Assembly: GCA_026400535.1 (NCBI GenBank)
Contig: JAPLOU010000036.1
Span: 1-56,156, forward strand
DNA length: 56,156 nucleotides
Source: Hyphomicrobiales bacterium
Lineage (GTDB): Bacteria; Pseudomonadota; Alphaproteobacteria; Rhizobiales; Beijerinckiaceae
Reading direction: 5' to 3'
In this document: piece after piece, positions 7,822-17,039 of the stretch
How the letters are laid out: every line of letters begins with the position of its first letter
Position numbering within the stretch: position 1 is the first letter of the stretch
Program-made: the position numbers and the translations under genes
Notes under the pieces: model-generated
What the model was told of the DNA's origin: nothing
Database searches by the model: none
Seen by the model: only the letters and a program-made list of their open reading frames with translations

Positions 7822-9372
7822 CTACTCGACCCAGACGTCCCACAGGCGCGGGATACGATAGGGCTTGTAGCCCTTCACATTGGCCCGGGTGGCCTGGAAG
7901 ATTCCGACCTCTCCAACCTTGATGACATAGGCCTGTTCCATCATCTGTTTCTGGAACTGGCCGAACGCCGCCTGTCGTTCGGCCAGCCCGAGCGCTGTCG
8001 TCAAGGTCTGGTTGGCGGCATCGATCACCGGATCCTGAACCTGCATGCGGGCATTGGCGCCGGCGAAGAAGCTGACCACGTTGTAGGGGCCTTCGTAAGG
8101 CTCGATCCCCATCATCAGCGGCCAGGCGTTCCAACCCTCTTTCTTGGTGGTGCTGGACAGCGCAGTCGGCCAGTCGACCACCCTGACATTCACCTTCATG
8201 CCGATCGCCTTCAACTGCTCCCCGATGGTGATCGCCGTGTCATTGTGGTTCTTGAAGCTGGAGTCGGTCAGGATCAGAAGTTCCTCGCCCTTGTAGCCGG
8301 CCTCGGCCAGCAGCGCCTTCGCCTTGGCGGCGTTCTTCTGGTTGTAGTTCTCCTTGCCCAGATCACCCTGGAAATAGGGCGTGCCGGGGTACTGCCAGCC
8401 ATGCAGTAGCCGGTAGGAGCCATCGGTCGAAATCGCCATCACTTCTTCGGGATCGATGGCGGCCTGGATCGCCTGCCTGACTTTCGGGTTGTTCGTGGGC
8501 GCCTGCGCCGCGTTGAAGATGAAGACCTGGAAAGCCCAGGGCATCATCTCGTGGGTCGTGATGGTCCGGTCATTCGCCAGGCGCTTGGCCGTTGGCGTGG
8601 GCATCTGCTCCAGCACCTGGAACTCGCCCGATTGCAGGCCCGCCGTCCGCGCGCCGCCTTCCGGCACAAAGCGGATGGTGATGGTGTCGACCCAGGCCGT
8701 CTTCTTGCCACCGAAGCCATCGCGGCCGGTGCCTTGCGTGTTCTGGATGTAGCCGTCAAAGCGCGCCAGCTTCACATGGCTGTCCGGACGGAACTCGACG
8801 AAGCGGTATGGGCCCGTGCCGATGTTCTCGATCTGGTTGGCTGCCTTGCCCGCTTCCTCTGCCGGGATCACGACGGCCGGAGCGCGCGGGCTGGACAACT
8901 GCTCGAGAAAGCCGGGAACGGGGTTGCTCAGTGTGATGACAAGCGTGCGCGGGTCGGGCGTTGTCATGTCCTTGACCGGGCGCATGAACGGACTGCCCCC
9001 GACCTTACCATAGCGTTCAAGCGACGCCTTGGCATCCGCCGAAGTCATCATCTTGCCGTTATGGAAACGCGCTTCGCGCAGGGTGAACGTGTAGGTCAGC
9101 CCGTCAGGCGAGATCGTCCAGGCAGTGGCGAGGTCGCCAATGACATTGGCGTTTTCGTCGCGGGTGACGATCATTTCCCAGATATGGAGCGAGATGTTGC
9201 GCGTCGCCTGCGCGGTCGTCGTCATCCCGTCAATGGTCGGCGGCTGGGCCTGCTGGGCCATGACGATCTCCCCGCCCCGTTTCTGCGCCTGCGCGGAGCC
9301 GGTTGGGACAGTCACGGCGGCAATCGCTGCGAGCGCAACGGTTGCCTGCATCATCAGTCTGCGTGTGGTCAT
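7822..9372 (-). CDS. Peptide-type ABC transporter substrate-binding protein (family 5, DppA-like)
   Basis: 516 residues with an N-terminal signal peptide: positive start MTTRRLMMQ, hydrophobic core, and AQA cleavage site near residue 29. The family-5 fold shows LATAWTISPDGLTYTFTLR and RFHNGKMMTSADAKASL near the start, IGTGPYRF in the middle and a C-terminal lobe ending in KGYKPYRIPRLWDVWVE. These proteins capture peptides, glycosides, opines or other amide compounds in the periplasm. The neighbouring deacylase, M81 peptidase and enolase genes suggest a non-standard ligand rather than free dipeptides; this is inference. Confidence 0.93.
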   Translation of the reverse strand: MTTRRLMMQATVALAAIAAVTVPTGSAQAQKRGGEIVMAQQAQPPTIDGMTTTAQATRNISLHIWEMIVTRDENANVIGDLATAWTISPDGLTYTFTLREARFHNGKMMTSADAKASLERYGKVGGSPFMRPVKDMTTPDPRTLVITLSNPVPGFLEQLSSPRAPAVVIPAEEAGKAANQIENIGTGPYRFVEFRPDSHVKLARFDGYIQNTQGTGRDGFGGKKTAWVDTITIRFVPEGGARTAGLQSGEFQVLEQMPTPTAKRLANDRTITTHEMMPWAFQVFIFNAAQAPTNNPKVRQAIQAAIDPEEVMAISTDGSYRLLHGWQYPGTPYFQGDLGKENYNQKNAAKAKALLAEAGYKGEELLILTDSSFKNHNDTAITIGEQLKAIGMKVNVRVVDWPTALSSTTKKEGWNAWPLMMGIEPYEGPYNVVSFFAGANARMQVQDPVIDAANQTLTTALGLAERQAAFGQFQKQMMEQAYVIKVGEVGIFQATRANVKGYKPYRIPRLWDVWVE

Positions 9373-9408
9373 GATGGCTTCTCCCTGTTGTTGGTTATCT
9401 GTATCGCC

Positions 9409-10158
9409 TCAGGTTGCGTAATCCGGCTCCTCGCGGTCGAGGATGCGCTTGTAGGCAGCGAACTCCAGGTCAGCGTCCCAGACCTCCCGGAAGTCGCCAT
9501 AATGATGCCGCCTCTTGGCGTCAGGCAATTGCTTCAGCGGCATGCCGTGCGCCAATGCGAGGGTCTGCCACATGGCTGTCCGCTCGACGGCGGCCATTTC
9601 GCAATACGCGCTGGCCACATCGCGCCCCACGGTCGTCAGCCCGTGGCTGCCCATGACCAGCGTCGTTTTATCGCCAAGCAGGCGCGCGATCCGGTCACCC
9701 TCGCTGTCATCCAGCACCACGCCGTTCATCTCGTCATCATAGGCGATACGGTCATTGAGCGTGAGGTCGTTGAAATGCGACATCGACAGCCTGCCGCCTT
9801 CCACGAGCGACAGCGCCGTGGTGTAGGGTGGATGAACATGCAGCACGATCTGGGCCGCCGGGTGCATCAGGTGGATGCGCGAGTGAATGAAATGGGCGAC
9901 TTTCCTCAGCTCTCCCTTGCCTGACACCACATTGCCGGCCAGATCGCAGACGATCAGGTCGCTGGCCTTCAGCTCGTGGAAGATCATCCCGCGCGGGTTG
10001 ATCAGCATCAGCTCCGTGCCGGGAATCATGGCGCTGTTGTGGTTGCCGATGCCCTCGTTCCACTTCTCGCGCGCGCAAAGCCGGTAGGTCGCCGCCAAAT
10101 CGCAGCGCAGCGCCCATTCGGCGGCATCCTTGATGTTCAGCTTTTGCACTTGCGCCAT
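9409..10158 (-). CDS. Class II aldolase/adducin family protein
   Basis: 249 residues with the zinc site of class II aldolases (fuculose/ribulose-phosphate type): HVHPPY supplies two His ligands and SHGLTTVG a third. The IGNHNSAMIPG and LINPRGMIF strands form the phosphate or carboxylate pocket. Family members cleave sugar phosphates, decarboxylate, or epimerise; some act on non-phosphorylated acids. It stands between an enolase-superfamily gene and the transporter genes with gaps of about 40 bases, inside the same operon. A plausible role is retro-aldol or decarboxylative cleavage of the product of the enolase-superfamily enzyme; not demonstrable from sequence. Confidence 0.88.
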   Translation of the reverse strand: MAQVQKLNIKDAAEWALRCDLAATYRLCAREKWNEGIGNHNSAMIPGTELMLINPRGMIFHELKASDLIVCDLAGNVVSGKGELRKVAHFIHSRIHLMHPAAQIVLHVHPPYTTALSLVEGGRLSMSHFNDLTLNDRIAYDDEMNGVVLDDSEGDRIARLLGDKTTLVMGSHGLTTVGRDVASAYCEMAAVERTAMWQTLALAHGMPLKQLPDAKRRHHYGDFREVWDADLEFAAYKRILDREEPDYAT

Positions 10159-10200
10159 TGTGGTCTCTCCGCGAGGTTCAGGCGTCCGGGCGTTGCATGG

Positions 10201-11376
10201 TCAGATGGCAGGGGTCCGGTAGAGGAGCCTTCCCCCAACTTTGATCTCAACATCGACAAGGTAGGCCCGCAGGCCGGCGGCATCGATCTGCATGCCAAGC
10301 CCTGGTGCGTCAGGCGCACGGATCTCGCCATTGCCATCGCGCTCGATGCGGTTGGCCATGTAGGCTTCCACAACCGGCTTCGGCGCGGCCGGGTATTCAC
10401 AGATGCGGTGCCCTTCGAGGCCGGCATAAGGCTGCAGCGATGCCGACAGCGCCAGATGCGAGGTGAAGGTGTGGTTTACGTAGGTGACGCCGCGCGCCGA
10501 CGCATAGTCCGCAACCCACTTGGCAGGACCGATGCCGCCGATCCGGCCGCAATCGATCTGGACAAAGCCGACATCGCCATAATCGATGAGATGACGCGCC
10601 ATGTGCGTGTCATGAGCGCCCTCTCCGCCCGCGAGCCTGACCTTGCCGCTGCGTTTGGCCAGCGCACCATAGGCCTCGTAGGCTGCGGCCTGGAAGGGCT
10701 CTTCCAGCCAGACGGCCCCGGCGGCCTCAAGCGCAGGCAACCGTTCGGCAGCGCGCTCGACATCCTCGATGAAGATCTGGCCGACATCGACGAGCAGGAT
10801 ACCGTCAGCATCAAGCCCCTCGCGCGCCGCCGCGAAATGGTCGGCATCCTGCCGGGCCGTGCCGCGCCCGATGGGCCCCCAGCCGAACTTTGCAGCCCTG
10901 AAGCCTTGCTGGCGCGACAACCTTGCCGCCGCAAAGGTCTCCTGTGGCGTGGCACCGAACAACCGGGAGGCATAGGGCACCTTCGGAAAACTGGTCTTGT
11001 AGCCGAGCAGCGACCAGACCGGCTCGCCCCGTGCCCGTCCGAGCAGATCCCACAAGGCCATTTCGACGCCGGACATGGTATGCGCGGCCTGCAAGAGATC
11101 CATGCTGTCATAGGCCACCTGCACAGACATGCGCGCAATATCCGCGGGCGTTGCGAGATTTTGGCCGAGGATCGAATCCTGCACGGGCCTGCACACGCCG
11201 TGAGACATCGGACAGACGAAGGCCGCGATCGACGGAAGGGGCGCCGCCTCGCATTCCCCCCAGCCGACATGGCCGCCTCCGGACACACGAACCAGCAGCG
11301 CGTCCTGGCTGCCGTCCGCCTCGGTGGTAACGACCGGCATCGAGGCATAGAAAAAATCGACGGCCTCAATCTTCAT
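10201..11376 (-). CDS. Enolase-superfamily (mandelate racemase/muconate lactonizing type) enzyme A
   Basis: 391 residues with a capping domain (about 1-120) and a modified TIM barrel. Likely Mg2+ ligands are D197 (LLVDVGQ), E225 or E226 (WLEEP) and E252 (AGGEGAHD). On the barrel, K163 (AKFGWGP), D275 (QIDCGR) and H302 (VNHTF) are placed as the acid/base groups, the last two as a mandelate-racemase-like His-Asp dyad. The second strand reads KxGWGP, not the KxK of true mandelate racemase, and the second enolase-superfamily enzyme of this cluster has the same variant. Probably an acid-sugar dehydratase or an epimerase. Its start overlaps the end of the M81 gene by four bases. Confidence 0.88.
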   Translation of the reverse strand: MKIEAVDFFYASMPVVTTEADGSQDALLVRVSGGGHVGWGECEAAPLPSIAAFVCPMSHGVCRPVQDSILGQNLATPADIARMSVQVAYDSMDLLQAAHTMSGVEMALWDLLGRARGEPVWSLLGYKTSFPKVPYASRLFGATPQETFAAARLSRQQGFRAAKFGWGPIGRGTARQDADHFAAAREGLDADGILLVDVGQIFIEDVERAAERLPALEAAGAVWLEEPFQAAAYEAYGALAKRSGKVRLAGGEGAHDTHMARHLIDYGDVGFVQIDCGRIGGIGPAKWVADYASARGVTYVNHTFTSHLALSASLQPYAGLEGHRICEYPAAPKPVVEAYMANRIERDGNGEIRAPDAPGLGMQIDAAGLRAYLVDVEIKVGGRLLYRTPAI

Positions 11377-12872
11377 GCAGACCTCCGGCGCTGATGCCAG
11401 GTCACCTTGGGGACAAAGCCGACATCCGGATCAAGCGGGTAGATCGGCCTCATGCAGATCCTGTGGCCCAGGCTCCTCAGGTCCGCGCTTGTCGAGCCCG
11501 GTGCATCAATATTGAAGTTCTTCACGACCCATTCGTCGAACATGTGGTATTCGGTATGTGGCGACTTCACCACGATCAAGTCATAGCGCTGAGGGTCGCA
11601 GCCATTGGCGTAGAACACGGCCCGATCGAACAAAAAGCAGGGCTCGCTGATCGCAACGATCGTGAAGTTCTGCGTCGTCAGAACCGCCGTAAGCCCGGCA
11701 TTGATCGGTGCGCGCATGGTCTCAAGCTGCGTGCGGCCACGCGAGAGGCTTTCGACTGTCGCGGTGACGGGGACAGGCTGGAACCGCAGCGGATCACGTT
11801 CGCCGCCGAGCCGCACAGTGATCTCTGCGCCGATGCCGGCGCTGGCCGCCGCCTTCGCCGCGGCGGCATCGACAATCGGCAGCAGCACGCGCTTGGGATA
11901 CTTCGCATCCATCAGCGCCTTCAGGATCACGTTGGAATCGCCCGTCGCGCCGGACGAGGTCGCATCAGCGGCATCGGTGAAGATCACCGGGCCATTGATC
12001 GTCCGGGCCTGCGCGATCGCCTTGTCGAGCGCGATCAGCTTGCCCTGCATGCGATGACGCTGGTCCCAGAATGTCCCGGACATCTCGGTGATGTACTGCT
12101 CGGTGTCCTCGTTCCGGCGCTCGACGCAGATCAGGGCCTGCGTGCAGAGCTCCGGAACATCGGTGAACGGATTGCCGATCATCACACCCGTGGCCAGCGC
12201 CCTGCCCTCATGTTCAAGGCGGTGCGCGTCGCGCAGAATGTCGCCATAGCAGCCCGACTTCGTCACCAGTTCGTCGCCGCGCACCAGCGCCGGAATCACG
12301 ACACGGGCGGTTTCCGGCCTGAGGTTCTCATCGATGATCCGCAGAAGCAGCTTCGCTGCGCGGCGGCCGGTGTCGGCAAAATCGACATGGGGATAGGTCT
12401 GATAGATCGCAAAGCCGTCAACCTGCGCCAACATCCGCTCGGTCAGGATACCGTGCAGGTCGAGCGAGATGACCATCGGGCAGTCCGGCCCGATCAGCCG
12501 CCGGGTTTCGCTGAGCAGATATCCTTCGGGGTCAAGTTCGCCGATGGCGCCCATCGCTCCATGGAGGGAGAAATAGACCGCATCCACCTCGTGCGCCCGC
12601 GCCGCGACTGCCTTCACGATCTGCGCGGACAAACGCGCCCAGCCATCGGCCGAAACGATGCCGGCGCTCGGCGCGGTGGCCGATACAACGGGCACGACGA
12701 CCACATCGCCACGGCGGTCGAACACCGACAATGCGCCGCCAATGCCGGTGTTGAGGCCACGCTGCTCCAGCAGCGCGTCACCAAGCCGGATGCGGTAGTC
12801 CCCATAGCAAGATGGCAGCGGATTGAAGGAGGAAATCTCCTGCATGCACTCGACAATCAGGACCCGGATCAT
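11373..12872 (-). CDS. M81 family metallopeptidase (MlrC/microcystinase C-like)
   Basis: 499 residues matching the M81 architecture: an N-terminal DUF1485-like domain (about 1-290) and a C-terminal MlrC domain. SLDLHG supplies D138 and H140, and H162 in QTYPHVD follows 22 residues later; this D-x-H-x22-H spacing is the zinc set described for microcystin-degrading MlrC. ATSSGATGDSN and VVKSPHTEYH are further conserved blocks. MlrC hydrolyses linear peptides and Adda in microcystin breakdown, but most family members have no known substrate. Here it sits in an operon with a deacylase and a peptide importer, pointing to hydrolysis of an imported amide compound. Confidence 0.88.
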   Translation of the reverse strand: MIRVLIVECMQEISSFNPLPSCYGDYRIRLGDALLEQRGLNTGIGGALSVFDRRGDVVVVPVVSATAPSAGIVSADGWARLSAQIVKAVAARAHEVDAVYFSLHGAMGAIGELDPEGYLLSETRRLIGPDCPMVISLDLHGILTERMLAQVDGFAIYQTYPHVDFADTGRRAAKLLLRIIDENLRPETARVVIPALVRGDELVTKSGCYGDILRDAHRLEHEGRALATGVMIGNPFTDVPELCTQALICVERRNEDTEQYITEMSGTFWDQRHRMQGKLIALDKAIAQARTINGPVIFTDAADATSSGATGDSNVILKALMDAKYPKRVLLPIVDAAAAKAAASAGIGAEITVRLGGERDPLRFQPVPVTATVESLSRGRTQLETMRAPINAGLTAVLTTQNFTIVAISEPCFLFDRAVFYANGCDPQRYDLIVVKSPHTEYHMFDEWVVKNFNIDAPGSTSADLRSLGHRICMRPIYPLDPDVGFVPKVTWHQRRRSA

Positions 12873-12885
12873 CGTGGTGCGTCCA

Positions 12886-13926
12886 TCATGAAGCGGCCGC
12901 CACGGGATCGTAGTCCTGCATCACGACGCCAATGCAGTCCCCGCGCTGCACCCTGCCCGGTCCCGGAGACATCCACAACACGCCGCTGGTGGCGTAGCGA
13001 ACCTCAACCGGGTCGCGGTCGATGTCCTCGATGAAATGCAGGCGTCCCGCGAGTTCACCCGCGTGCACGACATCGCCCGCCAGGTTGATCGGCTCATAGG
13101 TTGCGCTGTGCCTCGCAAACAGGAAGTTGCCGGGGTCCCTGACCATCATGTGGCGCGTGGCCGGCGAGCCGTCGCGCTGCACCGTATCAGGCTTGCCCTC
13201 CATCACGGCGCACGCCTTGAGCACATTGGTCAACCCGCGCTCGCCGATCCGCACGCCCTCGATATTGACGCGGCCCCAGCCGCCCAGCTCGGTGCCAACC
13301 GAGATTTTCCCCTGCCGCTCGACCGAGGAGGTGAACGTAGCACCCTCGTCGACGCCCCAGAACACCGCGTTGTAGGGCGCTCCGAAGGCAGCCGCCATGG
13401 CCATCGTCCGCTCCCGGATGGCGGCATCCTCGACATAATGCATGTTCGTCGACAGCGCCGACTCCATCGAATGCCCGGCGGTGTGAAGGTCCACCGACAC
13501 ATCGACATGGGGCAGCAGAATGCTGTCCATGAAGTGTGCCAGCATCTCGGAAAACGTGCCGCGCGGGTTGCCCGGAAAGCAGCGGTTGATGTCGCGCCCA
13601 TCAACCGGGGACAGGCGCACAACGGAGAGGACAGCCGGCATGTGCACCGCCGGCATGAGCATCACGCGGCCCTGGATCTGCGCCGGGTCCAGGCGCCTCG
13701 CAAGCTTTGAAATCGCGATCGGGCCTTCATACTCGTCTCCGTGCACGCCGCCGGTGAACAGCACCGTCGGACCCTTGCCGTTCTTGAGCACGACGATCGG
13801 AATCTCGACCGCCCCCCAACCCGACGTGTTGCGCGACAGCGGAGCGCGCAGATAGGCAGCCTGGCGCCCCTCCCTGTCAAAATCGACGGGACACTGGATG
13901 CGGCTTTTCACGACGGCGGCAGCCAT
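12886..13926 (-). CDS. Succinylglutamate desuccinylase/aspartoacylase (M14 AstE/AspA) family deacylase
   Basis: 346 residues from the ATG at 13926; a TTG at 13944 is an alternative. Zinc ligands are recognisable as H62 and E65 in GVHGDEYEG and H148 in DLHTAG. The DGRDINRCFPGN stretch is the substrate-carboxylate region typical of the family. Members cleave N-acyl amino acids (N-acetyl-diaminobutyrate, N-acetyl-aspartate, N-succinyl-glutamate). It is the first gene of the nine-gene operon, divergent from the FCD-type GntR gene, so an N-acylated substrate is a reasonable guess. No signal peptide; cytoplasmic. Confidence 0.87.
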   Translation of the reverse strand: MAAAVVKSRIQCPVDFDREGRQAAYLRAPLSRNTSGWGAVEIPIVVLKNGKGPTVLFTGGVHGDEYEGPIAISKLARRLDPAQIQGRVMLMPAVHMPAVLSVVRLSPVDGRDINRCFPGNPRGTFSEMLAHFMDSILLPHVDVSVDLHTAGHSMESALSTNMHYVEDAAIRERTMAMAAAFGAPYNAVFWGVDEGATFTSSVERQGKISVGTELGGWGRVNIEGVRIGERGLTNVLKACAVMEGKPDTVQRDGSPATRHMMVRDPGNFLFARHSATYEPINLAGDVVHAGELAGRLHFIEDIDRDPVEVRYATSGVLWMSPGPGRVQRGDCIGVVMQDYDPVAAAS

Positions 13927-13974
13927 GGAGACGTTCCATTTCAAGGGACGGAAAGAGGCTTGTTGAACTCCGTT

Positions 13975-13994
13975 TCGTATGATTGTATACGATC
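13975..13994. promoter_or_regulatory. Operator-like palindrome in the divergent promoter region
   Basis: GATTGTATACGATC (13981-13994) is a near-perfect 14-bp palindrome around GTATAC with one mismatched pair, the shape of FCD/FadR-type GntR sites. An outer TCGTAT (13975-13980) pairs with ATACGA (13987-13992). It lies in the roughly 120-base gap between the deacylase start and the GntR gene and could control both directions. Confidence 0.6.
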
Positions 13995-14049
13995 CATGAC
14001 GTTGTCAAGCCTGCTCTCAGACGGTCAAGAATCACATAGTCAGCCACGC

Positions 14050-14796
14050 ATGAACCGCGATATGCGCTCCAATCTTGCTCTCGCGCCATCTCCGGGCGAA
14101 GAGACCGAATGGCAGAAGCTTCAGCCGCAGACGCTGGTCGACCGCGTCGTCGAGGCAGTGATCTCGCAGGCCGCGCGCGGCGTGATCCTGCCGGGCGACC
14201 GCATCGTCGAAGCCGACCTCGCCCGCAAGCTCGGGGTCAGCCGCGTTCCGGTCCGAGAGGCGCTCAGGCTGCTCGAAAGCAGCGGGATTGCCGTCAACCA
14301 GCCCTACAAGGGGATCCGGCTGAGGCCCCTCACCAATGGCTGGGTCCAGGACCTCGTCGAGGCGCGCACAGCGCTGGAAACCAGTGCCGCCCACCGCGCC
14401 GTCGATGCTGGCCATCACCAGGGCGACTGGACCGCGCCCCTGGTCACGGCCATCAGCCAGATGGAGCTGACTGCAACACGCAACGACGCCTATGGCCTCG
14501 CGGCCGCCGAAACAGCTTTCCATCGCGCCCTGTGCGGTCTGGGCGGCAACAACGTCGTGCTTGATCTGTGGGAGACGCTGTCGCGGCAACTCACCATCGT
14601 GTTCGGGCTTGCGACCCTCGGCAAACCAATGTTCGCCATCGTTCAGGAGCATCATGACCTCTTGGCCGTGCTCTCGACCGGCAACAAGCCGGCGATCACG
14701 GCCGCCCTGCACGAACACATCACCGCGATGAATCTGGCCGTGGATTATGAAGCGATCCAGGAGGCCCGCCGCAAGGCGAGAGAGACAGGAGCTTGA
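14050..14796 (+). CDS. GntR-family (FadR/FCD subfamily) transcriptional regulator
   Basis: 248 residues from the ATG at 14050. The winged helix-turn-helix is at about 20-85 with the recognition helix in VSRVPVREALRLLESSG. A C-terminal FCD effector domain follows, with His-rich positions (FHRALCGL, EHHDLLAVL, ALHEHITAM) of the type that binds a metal and a carboxylate ligand. It stands divergent to the nine-gene operon, and its stop codon is one base before the ATG of the second enolase-superfamily gene. It is the probable local regulator, with a sugar acid or similar carboxylate as likely effector. Confidence 0.9.
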   Translation: MNRDMRSNLALAPSPGEETEWQKLQPQTLVDRVVEAVISQAARGVILPGDRIVEADLARKLGVSRVPVREALRLLESSGIAVNQPYKGIRLRPLTNGWVQDLVEARTALETSAAHRAVDAGHHQGDWTAPLVTAISQMELTATRNDAYGLAAAETAFHRALCGLGGNNVVLDLWETLSRQLTIVFGLATLGKPMFAIVQEHHDLLAVLSTGNKPAITAALHEHITAMNLAVDYEAIQEARRKARETGA

Positions 14797-14797
14797 C

Positions 14798-15958
14798 ATG
14801 CCCACCCGAGCAAGACTGGATCCGGTTCGGATCGTCCGCGTTGCAGCGGCGCCCCTCTTCGGCGAAAGCCCCAAGGGCGGTTGGTCGAACGAGATCAGGC
14901 CGGAGGATTCCATCCACGCCCTGATCGCCGTCCATACCGATGCCGGGATCACCGGCTATGGCAGCGTCTTTACTGACGGTCGGCTGGCGCAGGCGGGCCT
15001 GAAGGTTCTCGAGCCGTTGCTGATTGGCGAGAACGCGCTGGAACCTGAGCGGGTGACCGAGAAGCTGCACCAGAACACGTTCTGGATGGGCCGCGGCGGC
15101 ACGCTCACCCATACGATCAGCGGCATCGACATCGCAATGTGGGACATTCTCGGCAAGGCCACTGGGCTTCCGGTCAGCCAGTTGCTGGGCGGCAACTACC
15201 GTACGAAGGTCAAGCCATACTGCTCCTTGTTGATGGAAGAGCCGGCGCTGATGCGCGACGTGGTTGCCGGCTATCACGCCAAGGGCTTCCGCGCCTTCAA
15301 GATCGGCTGGGGGCCGTTCGGCCGCGCCCATGACGCCAGACTGGACGAGGCGATCGTTCGGGCTGCGCGCGACGGCATCGGCGCGGATTCCCAGCTGTTC
15401 GTCGATGCCGGGGCCAGCGACGCCCACTGGCCGCACGGGCTCAAATGGGCCATGCGCACGGCCGAGATGCTGAAGGACTACGATGTCGGCTGGTTCGAGG
15501 AGGCGCTGAAGCCGGATGCGATCGATGACTATTGCGACCTGCGGCGCGCCAGCCTCGTGCCCATTGCCGGTGGCGAGGTGCTGACCCGACGCCAGAGCTT
15601 CATGCCATGGCTCAGCCGCGGCGCCTTCGACATCATCCAGCCCGATGTCACCAAGGTGGGCGGCATCAGTGAGCAGCGCCGCATTGTCTGGATGGCCCAA
15701 GATCACGGCGTCCGCTATGTCGGCCACGGTTGGAACACGGCCCTCGGGGTCGCCGCCGATCTCCAGATGGCTGCGGCCTTCCCTGGCGTGGACCTGGTCG
15801 AATTCATCGGCGGCAGCCCCTATGTCGACGGCATCCTGGCGGAGCCCTTCGTGCTCGACGAAAACGGTGACCTCACCGTTCCGGACAAGCCAGGCCTCGG
15901 TGTGGAGATCGACCGGGACAAGCTGGCGAAGTATACGCCTGATCCGGCCATCTTCTAG
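14798..15958 (+). CDS. Enolase-superfamily (mandelate racemase/muconate lactonizing type) enzyme B
   Basis: 386 residues from the ATG at 14798, with AGGAG seven bases upstream. Predicted Mg2+ ligands are D203 (FVDAGAS), E234 (WFEEA) and E260 (AGGEVL). K168 (FKIGWGPFG), D283 (IQPDV) and H310 (VGHGW) are the likely acid/base residues. It shares the unusual KxGWGP second-strand motif with the enzyme at 10201-11376, but the two differ clearly elsewhere, so they are not a recent duplication. It is co-transcribed with the FCD GntR gene and probably acts in the same pathway on a different intermediate or stereoisomer. Confidence 0.88.
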   Translation: MPTRARLDPVRIVRVAAAPLFGESPKGGWSNEIRPEDSIHALIAVHTDAGITGYGSVFTDGRLAQAGLKVLEPLLIGENALEPERVTEKLHQNTFWMGRGGTLTHTISGIDIAMWDILGKATGLPVSQLLGGNYRTKVKPYCSLLMEEPALMRDVVAGYHAKGFRAFKIGWGPFGRAHDARLDEAIVRAARDGIGADSQLFVDAGASDAHWPHGLKWAMRTAEMLKDYDVGWFEEALKPDAIDDYCDLRRASLVPIAGGEVLTRRQSFMPWLSRGAFDIIQPDVTKVGGISEQRRIVWMAQDHGVRYVGHGWNTALGVAADLQMAAAFPGVDLVEFIGGSPYVDGILAEPFVLDENGDLTVPDKPGLGVEIDRDKLAKYTPDPAIF

Positions 15959-15962
15959 GCTC

Positions 15963-15979
15963 GGGGCAGCTGCGGCCCC
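15963..15979 (+). terminator. Possible weak terminator hairpin between convergent genes
   Basis: GGGGC (15963-15967) and GCCCC (15975-15979) form a short stem with a 7-base loop between the end of the enolase-superfamily gene and the stop of the DUF2189 gene. No T-run follows, so this is a weak candidate. Confidence 0.25.
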
Positions 15980-16811
15980 TCAGGCTCTCGTCTCCCGCCG
16001 GAACAGGGGCCAGCCGGCGCGCGCGAGCACCTTGATGAACGCCACCAGCCCGACAAAGACTGTCGGCGCGCCGGGGCCAGACGCCAGCGCGATGATCAGG
16101 CCCCCGACGGCCATGGTGACCGGGTTCTTCGCGACAGCGCGCGTCGATGCCGCGATGACCGCTCCCACATCAGCAGGCTTGTCGAGGAGCATCGGGAACC
16201 AGACCACGCTCAGCATCAGGACAAGTACGGCAAAGGCTCACACCGAGGGCATGGCCGACGACGATGAGCCACCATCCGTTCGATATCGTGAAGACATCCG
16301 CCAGGAACGCAGAGATCGTCCCCGGCTTATGGCCGCCAAACGCCCAGTCATTGATGGCCGCGGCGCTCCACGGCCAGGCCAGGACCAAGACGAAGAGGAT
16401 CACGCCGAGCACCAGAATGGAGCGGACCGAGCGCGCATCAAAGACATCGAGCGCATGGCGCCAGCTGGCGTCCAGGCCAGGTTTCCTGCGGCGGCTGATT
16501 TCGTGCAGCCCTAGCCGCGCGAACGGCCCGATCAGGGCAAAGCCCGCGAGCAGCAGGAAGACCTGGGACACAAGATCATTGCTGATGCTCATCTTGGCCA
16601 GCAACAGCCCGGCGACCGGGTCGATCAGCCCAAGAAAGACGACATGCCTCGACTTGGTCATGAAATCAGCCCAGCCCTTGCGCAACGCGTCGCGCAGATC
16701 CTTCAGCCCGATCGTCCTGGCCGGGATCGCGTCGTGAACAAAGCCGCCATCGGCGCCAGCCAGGCCGCTTGGTGGAAAACCCGACTTGGGGAGTGAGGCG
16801 GGAGCTGCCAT
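15980..16811 (-). pseudogene. DUF2189 membrane protein gene, frameshifted
   Basis: The minus strand encodes a DUF2189-like integral membrane protein with about six hydrophobic segments, but in two frames. The first part runs from the ATG at 16811 (GLKDLRDALRKGWADF, then membrane segments) to about 16240. The rest (FAVLVLMLSVVWFPMLLDKP, down to 15980) is one frame over. Removing a single base (the T at 16238 on the plus strand) restores a continuous GHALGVAFAVLVLM reading. So this is either a recent one-base insertion or a sequence error. Function of the family is unknown. Next to two other damaged genes. Confidence 0.75.
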
Positions 16812-17039
16812 GACGGGCTCCTCCGGGTGATGGACAACCCTGACACCGCCCTGTGGTCGCCGACCAGATCAACGTGCGACGCGCCGGCAGCTCAGGCTGT
16901 TCGCAGCCAATGCGAACAGCACCCGGAATTCGCAGAAAGTGTGGCCCGCTCGCGGCAGGCGCCTGCAGTGCGCCGCACCAAAACGCGATCGCATGCCCCC
17001 CCTGCGCAGGGCGCCGACGCGGCCGTCACTCCAGTCCGA

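Noticed and set aside
11394..13034. 546-codon plus-strand open frame opposite the M81 gene
   Set aside because: Antisense shadow of a clearly conserved gene; no recognisable domain.
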